Positions 62,998 through 64,000 of a DNA stretch of 64,000 nucleotides are shown here, one piece after another; within the stretch, counting starts at the first letter, position 1; each line of letters opens with the position of its first letter. Source of the DNA: Akkermansiaceae bacterium UBA2381 (GTDB lineage Bacteria > Verrucomicrobiota > Verrucomicrobiia > Verrucomicrobiales > DEV007); NCBI GenBank assembly GCA_002344215.1, contig DDSV01000023.1:101089-165088 (forward strand), written 5' to 3'. The notes beneath the pieces are model-generated. The model was not told the DNA's origin. It did no database searches and worked only from the letters and a program-made list of their open reading frames with translations. Position numbers and translations under genes: made by a program.

Positions 62998-64000
62998 AAG
63001 TCCACACACTCATCCGCGAACTTTCGCCTTTCCGGCTGAAGCGCTCCGTCCTTCTCGGCATCAAGAGCCTGTGGATGCACAAACTCCGCTCGCTCCTCAC
63101 CGCGATGGGCATCGTCTTCGGGGTCTGTTCGGTCATTGCCATGCTCGCCATCGGTGAAGGGGCGAGCTATGAGGCGCAGCAGCAGATCAAGGATCTCGGG
63201 AGCCAGAACATCATTCTGGAGTCGGTGAAGTCGACCGACAGCACCACCGCCGGCGAGCAGGAGCGATCCCTGATTCTAGAGTATGGACTGACCTACCGGG
63301 ATATTGCCCAGATCCGTGCGACCGTTCCGGGAGTGCAGGTCATGATTCCCTCCCGCGAGGTGAAGGATTTCCTCTGGAATGAAGCGTATAATGTCGATGG
63401 GGTTACCTTGGGAACGGTGCCTTGGTTCCCGGAGATGCGGAATCGCCGCGTCATCCGCGGACGCTTTTTCACCGACCTTGAAATGGCGCACAGTTCGCCG
63501 GTCTGCGTCCTCTCAAGGAGTCTCTCCCGAAAACTTTTCCCGCTGACGGAGGCGGTCGGTGACACGGTTCGCATATCGACCAGTTACTTCCGTGTCATCG
63601 GAGTGATTGAGGATGACATGTCGGTGGCCAATGCGGAGGCGGACACGAAGAACAAGGGTGACTCGAATGTGGGGATGGAAATGATGGTTCCTCTCTCAAC
63701 GCTCGAGGATCATTTCGGGGAGGTTATTTTTAAGTATCGGTCAGGGAGCTTCGAGGCCGAAAAAGTCGAACTCAGCGAGGTGACCGTTCGTATCGATGAT
63801 CCGACGCAGGTGATGTCCGCCTCCCAGGCGATTCGTCATATCCTTGAGCGGAACCACAAGAAGGTCGATTACAAGATGACCGTTCCGCTTGAGTTGCTGA
63901 GACAGGCGGAAAGAACCAAACAGATCTTCAATATTGTGCTGGGTTCCATCGCCGCGATCTCGTTGCTGGTCGGAGGCATCGGGATCATGAACATCATGCT
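62994..64000 (+). CDS. MacB-like ABC permease, 3' cut by window
   Basis: FtsX/MacB-type permease; 335 residues are in the window and the frame is open to its end. GTG start. It begins with a cytoplasmic stretch and first transmembrane helix (LRSLLTAMGIVFGVCSVIAMLAIGEGASYEAQQQIKDLGSQNIIL, characteristic of MacB), followed by the periplasmic MacB PCD-like domain and the second helix region (NIVLGSIAAISLLVGGIGIMNIML) where it is cut. With TolC, adaptor and ATPase it forms a tripartite exporter for macrolides, peptides or lipids. Confidence 0.9.
   Translation, partial: MKVHTLIRELSPFRLKRSVLLGIKSLWMHKLRSLLTAMGIVFGVCSVIAMLAIGEGASYEAQQQIKDLGSQNIILESVKSTDSTTAGEQERSLILEYGLTYRDIAQIRATVPGVQVMIPSREVKDFLWNEAYNVDGVTLGTVPWFPEMRNRRVIRGRFFTDLEMAHSSPVCVLSRSLSRKLFPLTEAVGDTVRISTSYFRVIGVIEDDMSVANAEADTKNKGDSNVGMEMMVPLSTLEDHFGEVIFKYRSGSFEAEKVELSEVTVRIDDPTQVMSASQAIRHILERNHKKVDYKMTVPLELLRQAERTKQIFNIVLGSIAAISLLVGGIGIMNIM

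Noticed and set aside
1..64000. CRISPR arrays, insertion sequences, prophage genes
   Set aside because: No regularly spaced repeats with spacers, no transposase with terminal repeats and no phage structural genes were seen in the window.

Overview
The window looks like part of a chromosome from a free-living member of the Verrucomicrobia (PVC superphylum). The evidence is gene content: two large secreted proteins of the PVC-type heme-binding CxxCH kind (3626-8089 and 21288-23975), an SHD1-domain secreted protein, a ThuA domain, Ser/Thr kinases with PVC-style C-terminal domains (one ending in a C-type lectin fold), a fused CoA-transferase, and many secreted or Tat-type enzymes. Base composition is fairly GC-rich. 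Shine-Dalgarno sequences are often weak or absent, and GTG/TTG starts occur. No plasmid, phage, IS element, rRNA, tRNA or CRISPR array was recognised; I cannot name a genus.

Layout. 1-3574: end of lepA, signal peptidase lepB, a squalene/phytoene synthase and an orphan GcvH-like lipoyl protein. 3626-9495: giant ThuA/discoidin/PVC-dehydrogenase/HEAT/cytochrome protein and an SHD1 protein. 9545-13530: likely operon with a CobW-type GTPase, an amino-acid ABC permease and ATPase without a binding protein, a DUF2214-like membrane protein and a hydrolase. 13732-15638: SYLF and two small secreted proteins. 15771-25098: aldo/keto reductase, MFS, LRR-like protein, sugar isomerase/epimerase, AEC carrier, second PVC heme protein and amidohydrolase. 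25099-29619: DsbD-like reductase, membrane protein, Fes-like esterase and a VapBC pair. 29715-37466: SDR, CoA-transferase, thiolase, a broken acyl-carrier-like membrane protein, MHS-type MFS, HpcH/HpaI aldolase and ceramidase-like enzyme. 37704-39586: SurA/PpiD-like foldase and TPR protein. 39826-44119: two divergent ammonium transporters and a cyclic-nucleotide-binding protein. 44224-49561: Bcp-type peroxiredoxin, SNF2 helicase, rpsF and pth. 49761-53515: two divergent kinases. 53516-54402: gene-poor stretch with a vapC relic. 54403-58076: metX, Dabb protein, hydrolase, PfkB kinase and ankyrin protein. 58169-58601: RNase P RNA. 58682-64000: TolC-like lipoprotein, adaptor, ABC ATPase and FtsX/MacB permease (cut by the window end).

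How they work together. Most of the accessory part points to an oligotroph using diverse organic matter: secreted heme-associated dehydrogenases, esterases, sugar isomerases, an aldolase with its own transporter, thiolase/CoA-transferase acid metabolism and paired ammonium uptake. The tail is a complete tripartite MacAB-TolC-like exporter.

The most interesting signals are (i) an acyl-carrier-like gene at 33283-33945 whose carrier fold appears split between its two termini around a membrane hairpin, and which carries one in-frame TGA between the two hydrophobic segments; (ii) an identical 20-bp repeat placed directly before two unrelated start codons, with a related inverted copy before a third; (iii) a highly structured palindromic intergenic element at 13629-13707 whose left arm recurs at 21112-21135; (iv) sigma-54-like sites in the 780-bp region between the divergent amt genes; and (v) a nonsense-mutated PIN-domain toxin relic at 53763-54017.
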